Shown: positions 7,807-19,354, numbered from the stretch's first letter. The stretch: 24,340 nt of DNA from 66-474 sp051962095 (GCA_051962095.1 JBQCCP010000061.1:1-24340), one strand, 5' to 3'. Notes: a model not told the origin generated them from the letters alone. A program made the numbers and translations.

Positions 7807-9525
7807 TCAGCGGGATCCGGCAGCTTCCCAATGCCGGACGAGCAGGCGCAGCGATTCGCAGCCGCGCCAGTCGTTGACCATCAATTCGAACGCGAGCCGC
7901 AGCGGGAACCCGATCGCCGGCCCACGATCGGCGTTGAACCACACCGCTTCGTGCTCCCGCCCGTCGCGTGGATCGCGCAGGCGCATTCGTCTGTGATCGC
8001 CGGCGCCGCCCATCGCCCTGCAGTCGAGACACTCGAACACGTTGTCGAACAACGGCGCAGGGAAGCCTTGTCCCCACGGCCCGGCCACGCGCAATTGCCG
8101 CGCCAGATCGAGGCTGAATTCGCCGGGCGACAATTCTCCGTCGCTCGCCAGCACGGGCTGCAGGGCTTCCGCCGCGATCCGCTCGCGCACCACCGCATCG
8201 AAGGCTTCGGCAAAACGCGCGTAGTTCGACAGTTTCAAGGTTAGGCCTGCCGCCATCGCGTGTCCGCCGAACCGGACGATCAGGTCCGACTGGCGCGCAT
8301 CGACTTCGGCCAGCGCATCGCGAACGTGGAAGCCCGACACCGAGCGCGCCGAACCGCGCAACTCGCCGCCCTCGCCCGCCGGCGCGAACGCCACCACCGG
8401 GCGATGCCACCGCTCCTTCACCCTGGCCGCCACCAGTCCAACCACGCCGTGGTGCCACGTCGGGTCGAACAACGACACGCCGATCGCCGCGCCCGCTGCC
8501 GAGTCGTCCAGCCTGGCCAGGGCCTCTTCCACCATCGACGTCTGCAGGTCGCGCCGTTGCGCGTTGATGTCGTGCAGCACCGTGGAGAGTTCGCGCGCCC
8601 TCCCCAGATCGTCGCACAAAAGACACTCGACACCGATCGTCATGTCATCCAGCCGGCCCGCGGCGTTCAGTCTGGGGCCGATCGAATAGGCGAGGTCGGC
8701 CGCGGTGGCGTTGCGCGGTTCGCGCGCGGCGATCCCGAACAAGGCGGCGATGCCGGCACATGCCTTGCCCGCACGGATCCGGCGCAATCCGCTTTCGACC
8801 AACGCGCGGTTGTTGGCGTCGAGCGGCACGAGGTCGGCGACCGTCCCCAGTGCGACCAGATCCAGCAGCGAGGCCAAATCCACTTCGTCCCGTTTGCCCA
8901 GGCGCGCGCGCAAGGCCAGCAGCAGGTAGAACATCACCCCGACGCCGCACAGCGCCTTGCTGGCGAAACCATCACCGACGAGATTGGGATTCACGATCGC
9001 GTCGGCGTCGGGCAATGCCGCACCTGGCAAATGGTGATCGGTGATGATGACCTTGCAACCGCGCGCCCTCGCGGCAGTCACGCCAGCCAGCGACGCGACC
9101 CCGTTGTCCACGGTCACGATCAGGTCGGGTACGGGCTGCAGCGTCGCCACCAGCGCGGGCGTCAAACCGTAACCGTGGATCGCGCGGTCAGGTACCACGT
9201 AGCCCGCGTTGCGCGCGCCCAGCATGCGCAGGCCGCGTACCGCCACCGCGCAACCGGTCGCACCATCGCAGTCGTAGTCGCCCGCGATCACGATGCGCGC
9301 ATCGCTGGCGATGGCCGACACAAGCAGATCGACCGCGCGCGCGATGCCACCCAATTCGCCAGGCGCGAGCAACCCAGCGAGACGATGGCCGAGCTCGTCG
9401 ACGCGGGTCACGCCGCGCATGGCATACACGCGTTGCAACACCGGATGTACCGTGGCCGGCCAGTCGCCAGGCGGCGTCGCCATTGCCCGGCGCACGATCC
9501 GCACCGGCGGACGGCCGGCGTTCAC
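7807..9525 (-). CDS. recJ: Single-stranded-DNA-specific 5'-3' exonuclease RecJ
   Basis: Degrades single-stranded DNA from the 5' end in recombination and mismatch repair. 572 aa, normal length. Metal-binding motifs of the DHH superfamily are present: DYDCDG (83-88; the usual form is DYDADG or similar, so the Cys is a variant at a non-ligand position), TVDNG (138-142), DHH (163-165), a further acidic motif near GTVADLVPLD (227-236), and the DHHA1 motif GGH (420-422) with HAMAAGL. The start is a GTG at 9525 overlapping the TGA of the upstream gene by 4 nt (GTGA), so translation is probably coupled. It is the last gene of the carA-to-recJ run. Confidence 0.95.
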   Translation of the reverse strand: MNAGRPPVRIVRRAMATPPGDWPATVHPVLQRVYAMRGVTRVDELGHRLAGLLAPGELGGIARAVDLLVSAIASDARIVIAGDYDCDGATGCAVAVRGLRMLGARNAGYVVPDRAIHGYGLTPALVATLQPVPDLIVTVDNGVASLAGVTAARARGCKVIITDHHLPGAALPDADAIVNPNLVGDGFASKALCGVGVMFYLLLALRARLGKRDEVDLASLLDLVALGTVADLVPLDANNRALVESGLRRIRAGKACAGIAALFGIAAREPRNATAADLAYSIGPRLNAAGRLDDMTIGVECLLCDDLGRARELSTVLHDINAQRRDLQTSMVEEALARLDDSAAGAAIGVSLFDPTWHHGVVGLVAARVKERWHRPVVAFAPAGEGGELRGSARSVSGFHVRDALAEVDARQSDLIVRFGGHAMAAGLTLKLSNYARFAEAFDAVVRERIAAEALQPVLASDGELSPGEFSLDLARQLRVAGPWGQGFPAPLFDNVFECLDCRAMGGAGDHRRMRLRDPRDGREHEAVWFNADRGPAIGFPLRLAFELMVNDWRGCESLRLLVRHWEAAGSR

Positions 9526-10433
9526 GCGCGACGCCAGAACCGTAACCGGTGCGCGTGCCGCAACCGGAAGCGTTCGCCGTCCGCGAACGTCAGCGTGATC
9601 GCGTTGAAATGGCGTTCGCGCAGCCAGCGCTCGAAAGCCGCCCGCCAGCCCGCGACCGATTCTCCGCCGCCGAGCCGTTCCAGGTCGAGCAGCGCTTCGC
9701 CGTGCACGTCAGTGGCGTCAAGCGCGGCTGGTAATGGCTCCACGCGAACCGCGCCGGACAATTTCGCGAGCCCGCGCACCACGTCATCGGCGCTGGCGAC
9801 GATCGCCAAATGGGTATCCACGGAATCGGGCAGCGTCCCGGTGCCCCAGAACCACAGTGCATTCACGGGCAGCTTGCGCGCCGCAATGCGCGCGGCGTTG
9901 ACCGGATGCGCGTGCAGCGCGATCTGGATTTCGTTGAACAGGCGCCGCCACGTGCGCGCGGCGGCGCCTTCAGGCAAGCAATCGATCAGGCTTGCACCCA
10001 ACGCGTCGGCGGGATCGATGAATGTCGCGGCGGTGTCACCATCGAGCCGCAAGCACCATTCATCAGGCGCATCGACGTGCAACTTGCCGGCTTCTTCGAG
10101 CAGCGGACGCAGGGCCGCCGCGAGCGCCTCGGCTTCGGACCCGGAAACGTCGCCGATCGGACACGCCATCAGGCGCGCGCCAGTCGCCTCGCTCCGCGCG
10201 TACGCGGGATCCGCGCACAACCAGTTGCCCCCTGCCGCATCGCCGGCGTGACAGTGATGGCGCAGCGCCGCCGCGGGAATCGCCTCGGCGCTGAAACGAA
10301 AAAGATCGCGCAATACCGTCGCGCGTGCATTCTCTGCATCCGGCAATCGATCGCCACGCGAAAGCCAGTGACGTAACGCGGGATCTTCGTCCGTGCGCGA
10401 CAGGGCTGGCATCAGGACGTGCAGCGCGCTCAT
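9522..10433 (-). CDS. Conserved protein, RpfE-like (so-called phosphoglycerate mutase-like)
   Basis: 303 aa, soluble, no signal peptide. The start is the ATG at 10433, overlapping the stop of the ABC-F gene (ATGA). No catalytic motif that I can name is visible; notable stretches are HHCHAGDAAGGNWLCADPA near the first third, LPVNALWFWGTGTLP in the second half and an Arg-rich C-terminus. A gene of this size and character next to recJ and close to greA is, from memory, the RpfE protein of the Xanthomonas rpf region, often annotated as a phosphoglycerate mutase-like protein. The pattern PVNALWFWGTG supports that family. RpfE's biochemical role is unknown. The match is from recollection of gene order and motifs, so the name is tentative. 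Confidence 0.75.
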   Translation of the reverse strand: MSALHVLMPALSRTDEDPALRHWLSRGDRLPDAENARATVLRDLFRFSAEAIPAAALRHHCHAGDAAGGNWLCADPAYARSEATGARLMACPIGDVSGSEAEALAAALRPLLEEAGKLHVDAPDEWCLRLDGDTAATFIDPADALGASLIDCLPEGAAARTWRRLFNEIQIALHAHPVNAARIAARKLPVNALWFWGTGTLPDSVDTHLAIVASADDVVRGLAKLSGAVRVEPLPAALDATDVHGEALLDLERLGGGESVAGWRAAFERWLRERHFNAITLTFADGERFRLRHAHRLRFWRRA

Positions 10434-12478
10434 GCCGTGGTCGTTTCCAGTGCTTCGTAATGCGCCAGCCACTCGGCTTCGAGCGCGGTCTTCTCCCGGC
10501 GCAGTGCATACTGCTCGCGCCCGATGTCGGCAAGCACCGCGTTGGGACCTTCGTAGATCGCGGGATCGGCCAGGCGTTCCTGGAGGCCGGCCAATGCGGC
10601 ATCGATGGCCGCGATGTGCGTCTCGATCTTCTCGATCTGCTTGCGCGTCATGCGCTGACGTTCGCGTTCGGCGGCTGCTTCACGACGGCGTTCGCGCGGA
10701 TCGGCCGCTTGCGGTTTCGCATCGCCACGCTCCCCCGCCTCGCCGTTGCGTCCACGCAACCAGCGTGCATAGTCGTCGAGATCGCCATCGAACGGTTCGA
10801 CCGCGCCGTCTGCCACGCGCCAGAAGCTGTCGCACACCAGCCCGAGCAAGTGCCGATCGTGCGCGACCAGCACCAGCGCGCCGGGAAAGTCGTTGAGTGC
10901 GTCGGCCAGCGCGCCGCGCATGTCGAGATCGAGATGGTTGGTGGGTTCGTCCAGCACCAGCAGGTTGGGTTTGCCCCAGGCGATCAGCGCCAGCGCGAGC
11001 CGCGCGCGCTCGCCGCCCGAAAAACCATCTACGGGTTCGAACGCGCGGTCGCCCGCGAAATGCCACTTGCCGAGCCAGTCGCGCAAAATCTGCGGCGGCG
11101 CGTCGGGCGCGAGGTCGCGCAGATGATCGAACGGCGTTTCGCCCGCACGCAGGTTCTCCACCGTGTGCTGCGCGAAATAGCCGATCGACAAGTCCTTGTG
11201 CGCGGTGCGTTCGCCCACCATCAGGGACAGGTCACCAACCAGCGTCTTCACCAGCGTGGACTTGCCGGCGCCGTTGGGACCGAGCAAGCCGATGCGGTCG
11301 CCGGCCTGCACCGCGAATCGCACGTCATGCAGGATCTTGAGCCCCTCTCCCGCCGGAAAAGGCGGAGCGGAAGCGATCGCGCGCGCAGCGCGAGGGGTGA
11401 GGGTACGATTGGAGCGTACGTTGGGGGCCTGCGCGAGTGCTGTCTCTTGCGCTTTGCCCGTACCCTCGGCCGCCCTACGGGCACCCTCTCCCGGAGGGAG
11501 AGGGGAAGACACGTACCCTGCGTCGACGTGTTCCAGTTTCAGCATCGCCTGCGGCAGGCGCTCGGGTTCCGGGAAGCGGAATTCGAAAGCGCGCTCGACC
11601 CGCACGGCTTCGGTGCCCGAGAGTTTTTCCAGCCGCTTGATCCGCGCCTGCGCCTGGCGCGCCTTGCTGGCCTTCGCCCGAAAGCGGTCGATGAACGACT
11701 GCAGGTGCGCACGCTCGGCTTGCTCTTTCACGAACGCGGACTGCTGCTGATGCAGGCGCTCGGCCCGCTGCCGCTCGAAGTCGCTGTAGTTGCCGGCGTA
11801 AAGCCGCGCCGCCCCCTGCTCCAGGTGCAGCACGTGATCGACGGTGCCGTCGAGGAATTCGCGGTCGTGCGAAATCACCATCAGCATCCGCGGATAACGC
11901 CGCAGCCACTGCTCCAGCCACAGCACCGCGTCGAGATCGAGGTGGTTGGTCGGCTCGTCCAGCAGCAACAGGTCCGACGGCGCCATCAGCGCGCGCGCCA
12001 GGTTGAGGCGACCACGCCAGCCGCCGGAAAATTCCGCGACGCTTTTTTCGTGATCGTCCGGCTTGAAGCCCAGTCCGTGCAGCAGGCGTCCGGCGCGGGC
12101 ACGGCCATCGTAACCACCGATCGCATCGATGCGATGGTGCGCCGCCGCCGCGGCGGCATGGTCGCCCTGTGTTTGCGCGCGCGCTTCATCGGCCAGCGCC
12201 GTGGCCAGTTCGACGTCGCCGCCCAGCACGTAGTCGATCGCGGCATCCGGCAATGCTGGCGTTTCCTGTGCGACCGAGGCAATGCGCAAGCCCGTCGGCA
12301 CGTCCAGCGCGCCGGCATCGGCTTCGACTTCGTCCAGGATCGCCGCGAACAGGCTGGACTTGCCGCTGCCGTTGCGGCCCGCGACGCCGAGCTTCCAGCC
12401 GTCGTGCAGCACCGCGTCGACGCCCGAAAGCAATAGACGGCCGCCGCGGCGCAGGGCAAAGTTGCGGAAGGCGATCAC
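10430..12478 (-). CDS. yheS: ABC-F family ATPase, YheS type, with an in-frame repeat insertion
   Basis: A soluble twin-ATPase protein of the ribosome-associated ABC-F family; 682 aa against about 637 for E. coli YheS. ABC1: Walker A GRNGSGKSS (34-42), signature FSGGWRGRLNLARAL, Walker B LLLLDEPTNHLDLDA. The linker has the typical FIDRFRAKASKARQAQARIK helix. ABC2: GPNGAGKST, FSGGERARLALALI, LLVLDEPTNHLDLD. A charged coiled-coil C-terminus follows. Between the aromatic A-loop (LEHVDAGY) and ILHDVRFAV of ABC2, where YheS has only a few residues, lie about 56 extra residues (325-380) encoded by a palindromic repeat. Without it the length would be about 626. Both ATPase sites are intact and the frame is open. 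The start is a GTG overlapping the greA stop by 4 nt. Confidence 0.95.
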   Translation of the reverse strand: MIAFRNFALRRGGRLLLSGVDAVLHDGWKLGVAGRNGSGKSSLFAAILDEVEADAGALDVPTGLRIASVAQETPALPDAAIDYVLGGDVELATALADEARAQTQGDHAAAAAAHHRIDAIGGYDGRARAGRLLHGLGFKPDDHEKSVAEFSGGWRGRLNLARALMAPSDLLLLDEPTNHLDLDAVLWLEQWLRRYPRMLMVISHDREFLDGTVDHVLHLEQGAARLYAGNYSDFERQRAERLHQQQSAFVKEQAERAHLQSFIDRFRAKASKARQAQARIKRLEKLSGTEAVRVERAFEFRFPEPERLPQAMLKLEHVDAGYVSSPLPPGEGARRAAEGTGKAQETALAQAPNVRSNRTLTPRAARAIASAPPFPAGEGLKILHDVRFAVQAGDRIGLLGPNGAGKSTLVKTLVGDLSLMVGERTAHKDLSIGYFAQHTVENLRAGETPFDHLRDLAPDAPPQILRDWLGKWHFAGDRAFEPVDGFSGGERARLALALIAWGKPNLLVLDEPTNHLDLDMRGALADALNDFPGALVLVAHDRHLLGLVCDSFWRVADGAVEPFDGDLDDYARWLRGRNGEAGERGDAKPQAADPRERRREAAAERERQRMTRKQIEKIETHIAAIDAALAGLQERLADPAIYEGPNAVLADIGREQYALRREKTALEAEWLAHYEALETTTA
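11342..11505. repeat. Palindromic repeat inserted in frame in the ABC-F gene
   Basis: The ends are a perfect 10-bp inverted repeat, CCCCTCTCCC (11342-11351) and GGGAGAGGGG (11496-11505). Inside are a second hairpin CCCTCTCCC-GGA-GGGAGAGGG (11484-11504) and a third pair GAGGGTACG / CGTACCCTC (11399-11407 / 11459-11467). This nested structure is that of a mobile intergenic repeat, not of a protein-coding segment. Its translation (SSPLPPGEGARRAAEG at one end, SAPPFPAGEG at the other) is low-complexity and unlike ABC proteins. It interrupts ABC2 between its A-loop and Walker A without breaking the frame. Confidence 0.85.
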
Positions 12479-12951
12479 ACGTAACGCACGCCCGTGATTT
12501 CGTAATTGCGTTCGCCTGCGGGCGCATTGAAGGCAAAGCTGTCGCCTTCGTTCTTGCCGATCATCGCGCGCGCGATCGGCGAGGACACCGCGATCAGGCC
12601 CTGCTTGATGTCAGCCTCGATGTCGCCGACGATCTGGTAGGTGACGGTGTCGCCGCGGTCCGCATCTTCCAGATCCACGGTCGCGCCGAACACCACCTTG
12701 CCGCCGGGATTCAGCATGGCGGGATCGATGATCTGCGCGGTCGAAAGCGCGGCCTCGATCCGCTGGATGCGGCCTTCGATGAAGCCCTGCTGCTCGCGCG
12801 CGGCGTGGTACTCGGCGTTTTCGCTGAGGTCACCGTGCGCGCGCGCCTCGGCAATCGCGGCGATGATCCTCGGGCGTTCGACGGATTTCAGGTTGTCCAG
12901 TTCGGCGCGCAGGCGCTCGGAACCGGCTTTGGTCATGGGGGCTCGCTGCAT
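12475..12951 (-). CDS. greA: Transcription elongation factor GreA
   Basis: Rescues backtracked RNA polymerase by stimulating transcript cleavage. 158 aa, the same as in E. coli. The N-terminal coiled coil has the acidic tip region HGDLSENAEYHAAREQQ, with the Asp/Glu residues that reach the polymerase active site; the C-terminal FKBP-like domain ends in GERNYEITGVRYV. The start is the ATG at 12951 (MQRAPMTKAG, matching the E. coli MQ..PMT form), with AGGAG at correct spacing; a later ATG at 12936 is less well placed. The stop overlaps the GTG of the ABC-F gene. 175 nt separate it from carB, leaving room for its own promoter. Confidence 0.97.
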   Translation of the reverse strand: MQRAPMTKAGSERLRAELDNLKSVERPRIIAAIAEARAHGDLSENAEYHAAREQQGFIEGRIQRIEAALSTAQIIDPAMLNPGGKVVFGATVDLEDADRGDTVTYQIVGDIEADIKQGLIAVSSPIARAMIGKNEGDSFAFNAPAGERNYEITGVRYV

Positions 12952-12974
12952 GGCGGGACTCCTATATTGCATGC

Positions 12975-12999
12975 GGGCGCGGTCATGAACTCCGCGCCC
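12975..12999 (-). other. Stem-loop in the carB-greA spacer
   Basis: GGGCGCGG (12975-12982) and CCGCGCCC (12992-12999) form a perfect 8-bp stem with a 9-nt loop, 24 nt upstream of the greA ATG on the minus strand. No T-run follows. A second small palindrome, GGCCATGGATGGCC, lies at 13031-13044. They may mark the 3' end of a carAB transcript or structure in the greA leader. The remainder of the 175-nt spacer shows nothing clear. Confidence 0.4.
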
Positions 13000-13126
13000 A
13001 TTGATGAAAAGGCTGTTGTGAAAAGTCAGGCCATGGATGGCCGTTCTGGTGTTGCCTGAGGCATTACGGGTGATTTTGCGAAGCGGTCTGGCGATGCGGC
13101 GATCATGGACGATCGCACAAATATGG

Positions 13127-16395
<3,269 letters not shown>

Positions 16396-16396
<1 letters not shown>

Positions 16397-17523
16397 CAGC
16401 GTGCCTCCTGCATCAGATTCGCGAATCGCGCGAACAGGTAATCAATGTCGTGGGGTCCGGGGCTCGCTTCCGGATGCCCCTGGAAACAGAACGCGGGGCG
16501 GTCGGTGAGCGCGAAACCTTGCAGCGAGCCGTCGAACAACGAGACGTGGGTGACGCGTGCGTTGGACGGCAGCGTGGCGGGATCGACCGCGAAGCCGTGG
16601 TTTTGCGAGGTGATCAGCACGCGGCCATCTTCGAGATCCTTCACCGGATGATTGGCGCCGTGGTGGCCGAACGGCATCTTCAAGGTCTTCGCGCCGAGCG
16701 CCAGGCCCATCAACTGATGACCGAGGCAGATCCCGAACAGCGGAATCCTGGCGTCCAGGAACTGTCGCGTGGCGTCGATCGCGTAATCGCAGGCCGCCGG
16801 ATCGCCGGGTCCGTTGGACAGACAAATGCCGTCGAGCTTCATCGCCAGCACGTCGGCGGCGGGCGTCTGCGCCGGCACCAGCGTGATGTCGCAGCCATGG
16901 TCGGACAGCAGGCGCAGGATGTTTCGCTTCACGCCATAGTCGTAGGCCACGACCTTGTACTTCTTCGCGGGTTCCCGGAACGCCTGCGCGTCGAGGTCCC
17001 AGGTGCCTTCCTTCCACGGCTTGCGCTCGCGAAGGCTGACGACCTTGGCGAGATCGACGCCATTCAATCCGGGAAAGGCACGGGCCTTCGCAAGCGCCTC
17101 CTCCGCATCGAAAGATTCGCCCGCCACGATGCAACCGTGTTGCGCACCGCGATCGCGCAGGATGCGCGTGAGCTTGCGCGTGTCGATGCCGGCGATCGCG
17201 ACGATGTTCTGGCGCTTCAGGTAATCCGGCAAGGATTCGGTGCTGCGCCAGTTGGAAGCGAGTCGCGGTACGTCGCGCACGATCAGGCCCGCGGCCTGCA
17301 CCTTGCCGGATTCCTCGTCGGGCGTGTTGCAGCCGGTGTTGCCGATGTGCGGCGCGGTCAGCGTGACGATCTGTTGCGCGTAGGACGCGTCGGTCAGGAT
17401 CTCCTGATAGCCCGTCATTGCGGTGTTGAACACCACTTCGCCGGCGGTGACGCCCGCTGCCCCGATGGCTTCGCCGTGAAAGAGGGTTCCGTCGGCGAGG
17501 GCAAGCAGGGCGGGCATCGGCAT
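16396..17523 (-). CDS. carA: Carbamoyl-phosphate synthase, small (glutaminase) subunit
   Basis: Hydrolyses glutamine and passes ammonia to CarB. 375 aa, normal. The N-terminal CPSase domain starts LALADGTLFHGEAIG; the C-terminal class I glutaminase has nucleophile Cys266 in GICLGHQLMGLALG, with His350 and Glu352 in FQGHPEASPGPHD. The start is taken as the ATG at 17523; the ATG at 17517 is also possible and would remove two residues, since no strong ribosome-binding site decides. It heads the minus-strand run carA-carB-greA-yheS-rpfE-like-recJ. It has a structured leader of about 70 nt after a candidate extended -10 (separate entries). Confidence 0.97.
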
Positions 17524-17546
17524 GGCTGAATTCCGGATACAGGACT

Positions 17547-17578
17547 ACCCGCAGGCCGCGCAGCGCGGGCCTGTGGGT
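17547..17578 (-). promoter_or_regulatory. Strong hairpin in the carA 5' leader
   Basis: On the minus strand ACCCACAGGCC and GGCCTGCGGGT pair in 10 of 11 positions, and the inner GCG-CTG-CGC extends the stem: a 32-nt hairpin ending 24 nt before the carA ATG. There is no U-run, so it is not an ordinary terminator, and I see no leader ORF. carA leaders in other bacteria are often regulated by pyrimidines or arginine; whether this hairpin takes part is inference. Confidence 0.5.
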
Positions 17579-17599
17579 TGAGTTTTCGGGCAAGGCGAA

Positions 17600-17608
17600 A
17601 TGTTAGCA
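17600..17608 (-). promoter_or_regulatory. Candidate extended -10 promoter of carAB
   Basis: TGCTAACAT on the minus strand, identical to the nonamer upstream of prfB. Transcription would begin near 17593, giving a leader of about 70 nt that contains the hairpin. No clear -35 is seen. Confidence 0.45.
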
Positions 17609-17623
17609 GAACCGCACCGCGCA

Positions 17624-17650
17624 TTCACGGCACGGCACCAGCGATACAAT
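17624..17650 (+). promoter_or_regulatory. Weak candidate promoter of the 2OG oxygenase gene
   Basis: TACAAT at 17645-17650 matches a -10 box in five of six positions, 23 nt before the ATG at 17674. The best -35 is TTCACG (17624-17629) at a short 15-nt spacing. It overlaps the region of the divergent carA promoter. Confidence 0.35.
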
Positions 17651-17673
17651 GCGCGCGTTCACCAGGAAACACC

Positions 17674-18369
17674 ATGCTCGCCGCCACGCTGCTCGACCCC
17701 GCGCGCCTCGATCGCCCCGACACGCTGATCCGCAACGATCCGTTTCCGTTCATGATCGCGCACGGGCAGCTTCCCGAACAATCGCGCGCCGATCTGGAGC
17801 GTGATTTCCCGAAATACTCGGGCGCGGGATTCTTTCCGTACGACGAGAAGGAATGCGGGCCGTCGATCCGTGCGCTGGTCGATGCGCTCACCTCGCCCGC
17901 TTTCGCAAGTGCGGTTGGTGTGAAGCTGGGCATCGATAACCTCGGGCAATATCCGACGCTGGTGACGATCTGCCGGCACCTCAACAAACGCCACGGCACC
18001 ATCCACACCGACAGCAAGTCGAAAGTGGCCACCGCGCTGCTTTACCTCAATGCGAACTGGCACGACACCAGCGACGGTTGCCTGCGTTTCCTCTCGAGGA
18101 TCGACGACATCGATGCGTCGATCGCGCCGGAGGTGAAACCGCTGTACGGCGAATTCGTGATCTTCAAGCGCGCCGACAATTCATTCCACGGCCACCTGCC
18201 CTACGAGGGCGAGCGGCGCGTGATCCAGGTGGCGTGGCTCACCAGCGAAGAAGAAAAGCTGCGCAAGACCCAGCGGGGTGTCGCCACCCGCTTCTTCAAG
18301 AAGATTGCGGGCGGGCTCGACAGGAAATTCGGCGCGGGCCGCGACCGCAACGCCGCGCACCGGGACTGA
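17674..18369 (+). CDS. 2-oxoglutarate/Fe(II)-dependent oxygenase family protein
   Basis: 231 aa, cytosolic. The double-stranded beta-helix metal site is visible: HTD at 111-113 (in RHGTIHTDSKSKVATALLYL), a distal His in SFHGHLPYEGERRVIQVAW (His172 or His174), and Arg181/182 for 2-oxoglutarate. This is the prolyl-4-hydroxylase-like arrangement, and full-length relatives of about 230 aa occur in many proteobacteria. The ATG at 17674 has AGGAA about 6 nt upstream. Substrate cannot be told; relatives act on proteins or on sugar and peptide substrates. The C-terminal 30 residues are rich in Lys/Arg. It is divergent from carA and the first gene of a plus-strand cassette, but separated from the next gene by 161 nt. 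Confidence 0.88.
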   Translation: MLAATLLDPARLDRPDTLIRNDPFPFMIAHGQLPEQSRADLERDFPKYSGAGFFPYDEKECGPSIRALVDALTSPAFASAVGVKLGIDNLGQYPTLVTICRHLNKRHGTIHTDSKSKVATALLYLNANWHDTSDGCLRFLSRIDDIDASIAPEVKPLYGEFVIFKRADNSFHGHLPYEGERRVIQVAWLTSEEEKLRKTQRGVATRFFKKIAGGLDRKFGAGRDRNAAHRD

Positions 18370-18450
18370 TCGCGCCGGCGGCAGACGCGCCCTACCCGCT
18401 GTTTTGAATCGTTTTTCCTCGGCACTTGTGGCCGCCTGATTGGCGGGCGT

Positions 18451-18470
18451 AGTGTGATGCGCGTCACACT
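18451..18470 (+). promoter_or_regulatory. CRP/Clp-type operator
   Basis: AGTGTGATGCGCGTCACACT carries the full consensus TGTGA-N6-TCACA of CRP-family regulators, with the symmetry extended one or two bases on each side. It is centred about 70 bp before the ATG at 18531, a usual position for activation. In Xanthomonadales the CRP-like regulator Clp binds this consensus; which family member acts here is inference. Confidence 0.7.
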
Positions 18471-18530
18471 CGGGGGAGGCGTGCGCTGACGAACCCGTGG
18501 CAAAGCCACTCGAAGATTCCCGGAGGGACT

Positions 18531-19310
18531 ATGAAGGTTCTGACTGCGTGTGTGGTTACTGCGCTTGCCGTGAGTGCTGCCGGAAGCGTCCTTGCTGCGG
18601 ATTCGGACAAGGCCGTCGTGATGCGGGATTACACCGACACCGTGTCGCCCGCCAACCAGCAGGCCTATGAGGCCGGCATCAAGGCCTACAACCAGTGCCT
18701 GCGCGAGCACCACGTCAAATTCAGCGAGCCGACCGTCACCCACGAAACCGGCAACGACTACATGTATTCCACCGACGTGGGCCCGGTGACGTGGGCGGAC
18801 CTGGACACCCTCGACGCCGAGGCCAAGGCATGCGATGCGACCTGGCGCACGCAAGGCAATCCGCATCTGGTGAGCGAAACCAGCGCGTTCATGGTGATCC
18901 AGCCGGACATGAGCCATCTGCCCGCGAACTGGGGGACCCAACCGCCGCCCCCGATCCTGCACGTGATCGACTACACGCTCAAGCCGGGCCACGATGCCGA
19001 CGTGGCCTTCACCGGTGCGGTCAAGAAAATCACCACAGCAGCCGGCAAGGCCAAGTGGCCCTACTATTGGGCCACCATGCGGATCCAGGGCGGCGGCGAC
19101 GGGGCGCCTGACTACCTTCTGGTGATCCGGAGCAAGAACTGGGCCGAAGTCGGCATGGAACCCAACCCCGCGCTGTGGAAGATGGTGGCGAACGTGTATG
19201 GCCAGTCCAGCGCGGACGCGATCCGCAAGTCGCTCAACGACGCAATCGCCAAGGCGCCCGACCACTTCGACAAGTACAACGCCGACCTCAGCTACACCGC
19301 GGGCAAGTAA
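18531..19310 (+). CDS. Exported protein of unknown function
   Basis: 259 aa. Signal peptide: MKVLTACVVTALAVSAAG followed by SVLAA with a cleavage site about residue 23 (Ala-X-Ala type), so the protein is secreted to the periplasm or beyond. I do not recognise the mature domain. It contains two Cys residues (CLREHH near 57 and KACDATW near 100) that might form a disulphide, and a Pro-rich turn WGTQPPPPILHVIDYTL that starts a likely alpha/beta half (VIDYTLKPGHDADV, YLLVIRSKNW). GGAGGG lies 3-8 nt before the ATG. A CRP/Clp-type operator stands upstream and a good intrinsic terminator downstream, so it is probably a single-gene transcript. Product unknown; a dimeric alpha-beta-barrel fold is one guess for the second half. 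Confidence 0.85.
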   Translation: MKVLTACVVTALAVSAAGSVLAADSDKAVVMRDYTDTVSPANQQAYEAGIKAYNQCLREHHVKFSEPTVTHETGNDYMYSTDVGPVTWADLDTLDAEAKACDATWRTQGNPHLVSETSAFMVIQPDMSHLPANWGTQPPPPILHVIDYTLKPGHDADVAFTGAVKKITTAAGKAKWPYYWATMRIQGGGDGAPDYLLVIRSKNWAEVGMEPNPALWKMVANVYGQSSADAIRKSLNDAIAKAPDHFDKYNADLSYTAGK

Positions 19311-19320
19311 GCGCAACGCG

Positions 19321-19354
19321 CATCCGGGTGGCCGACCAGCCGCCCGGATGTTTT
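19321..19354 (+). terminator. Intrinsic terminator
   Basis: CATCCGGGTGGC (19321-19332) pairs with GCCGCCCGGATG (19339-19350), 12 bp with one G-U pair, closing a 6-nt loop and followed by TTTT. It lies 10 nt after the stop of the exported-protein gene. Confidence 0.85.

Noticed and set aside
8260..10251. Long plus-strand open frame (663 codons) opposite recJ and the RpfE-like gene.
   Set aside because: Antisense shadow of GC-rich real genes: Arg/His/Gln-rich, no recognisable motif, while the minus strand encodes clear RecJ.
10325..12436. Long plus-strand open frame (703 codons) opposite the ABC-F gene.
   Set aside because: Same reason; the opposite strand has all ABC-F motifs and coupled start and stop codons.
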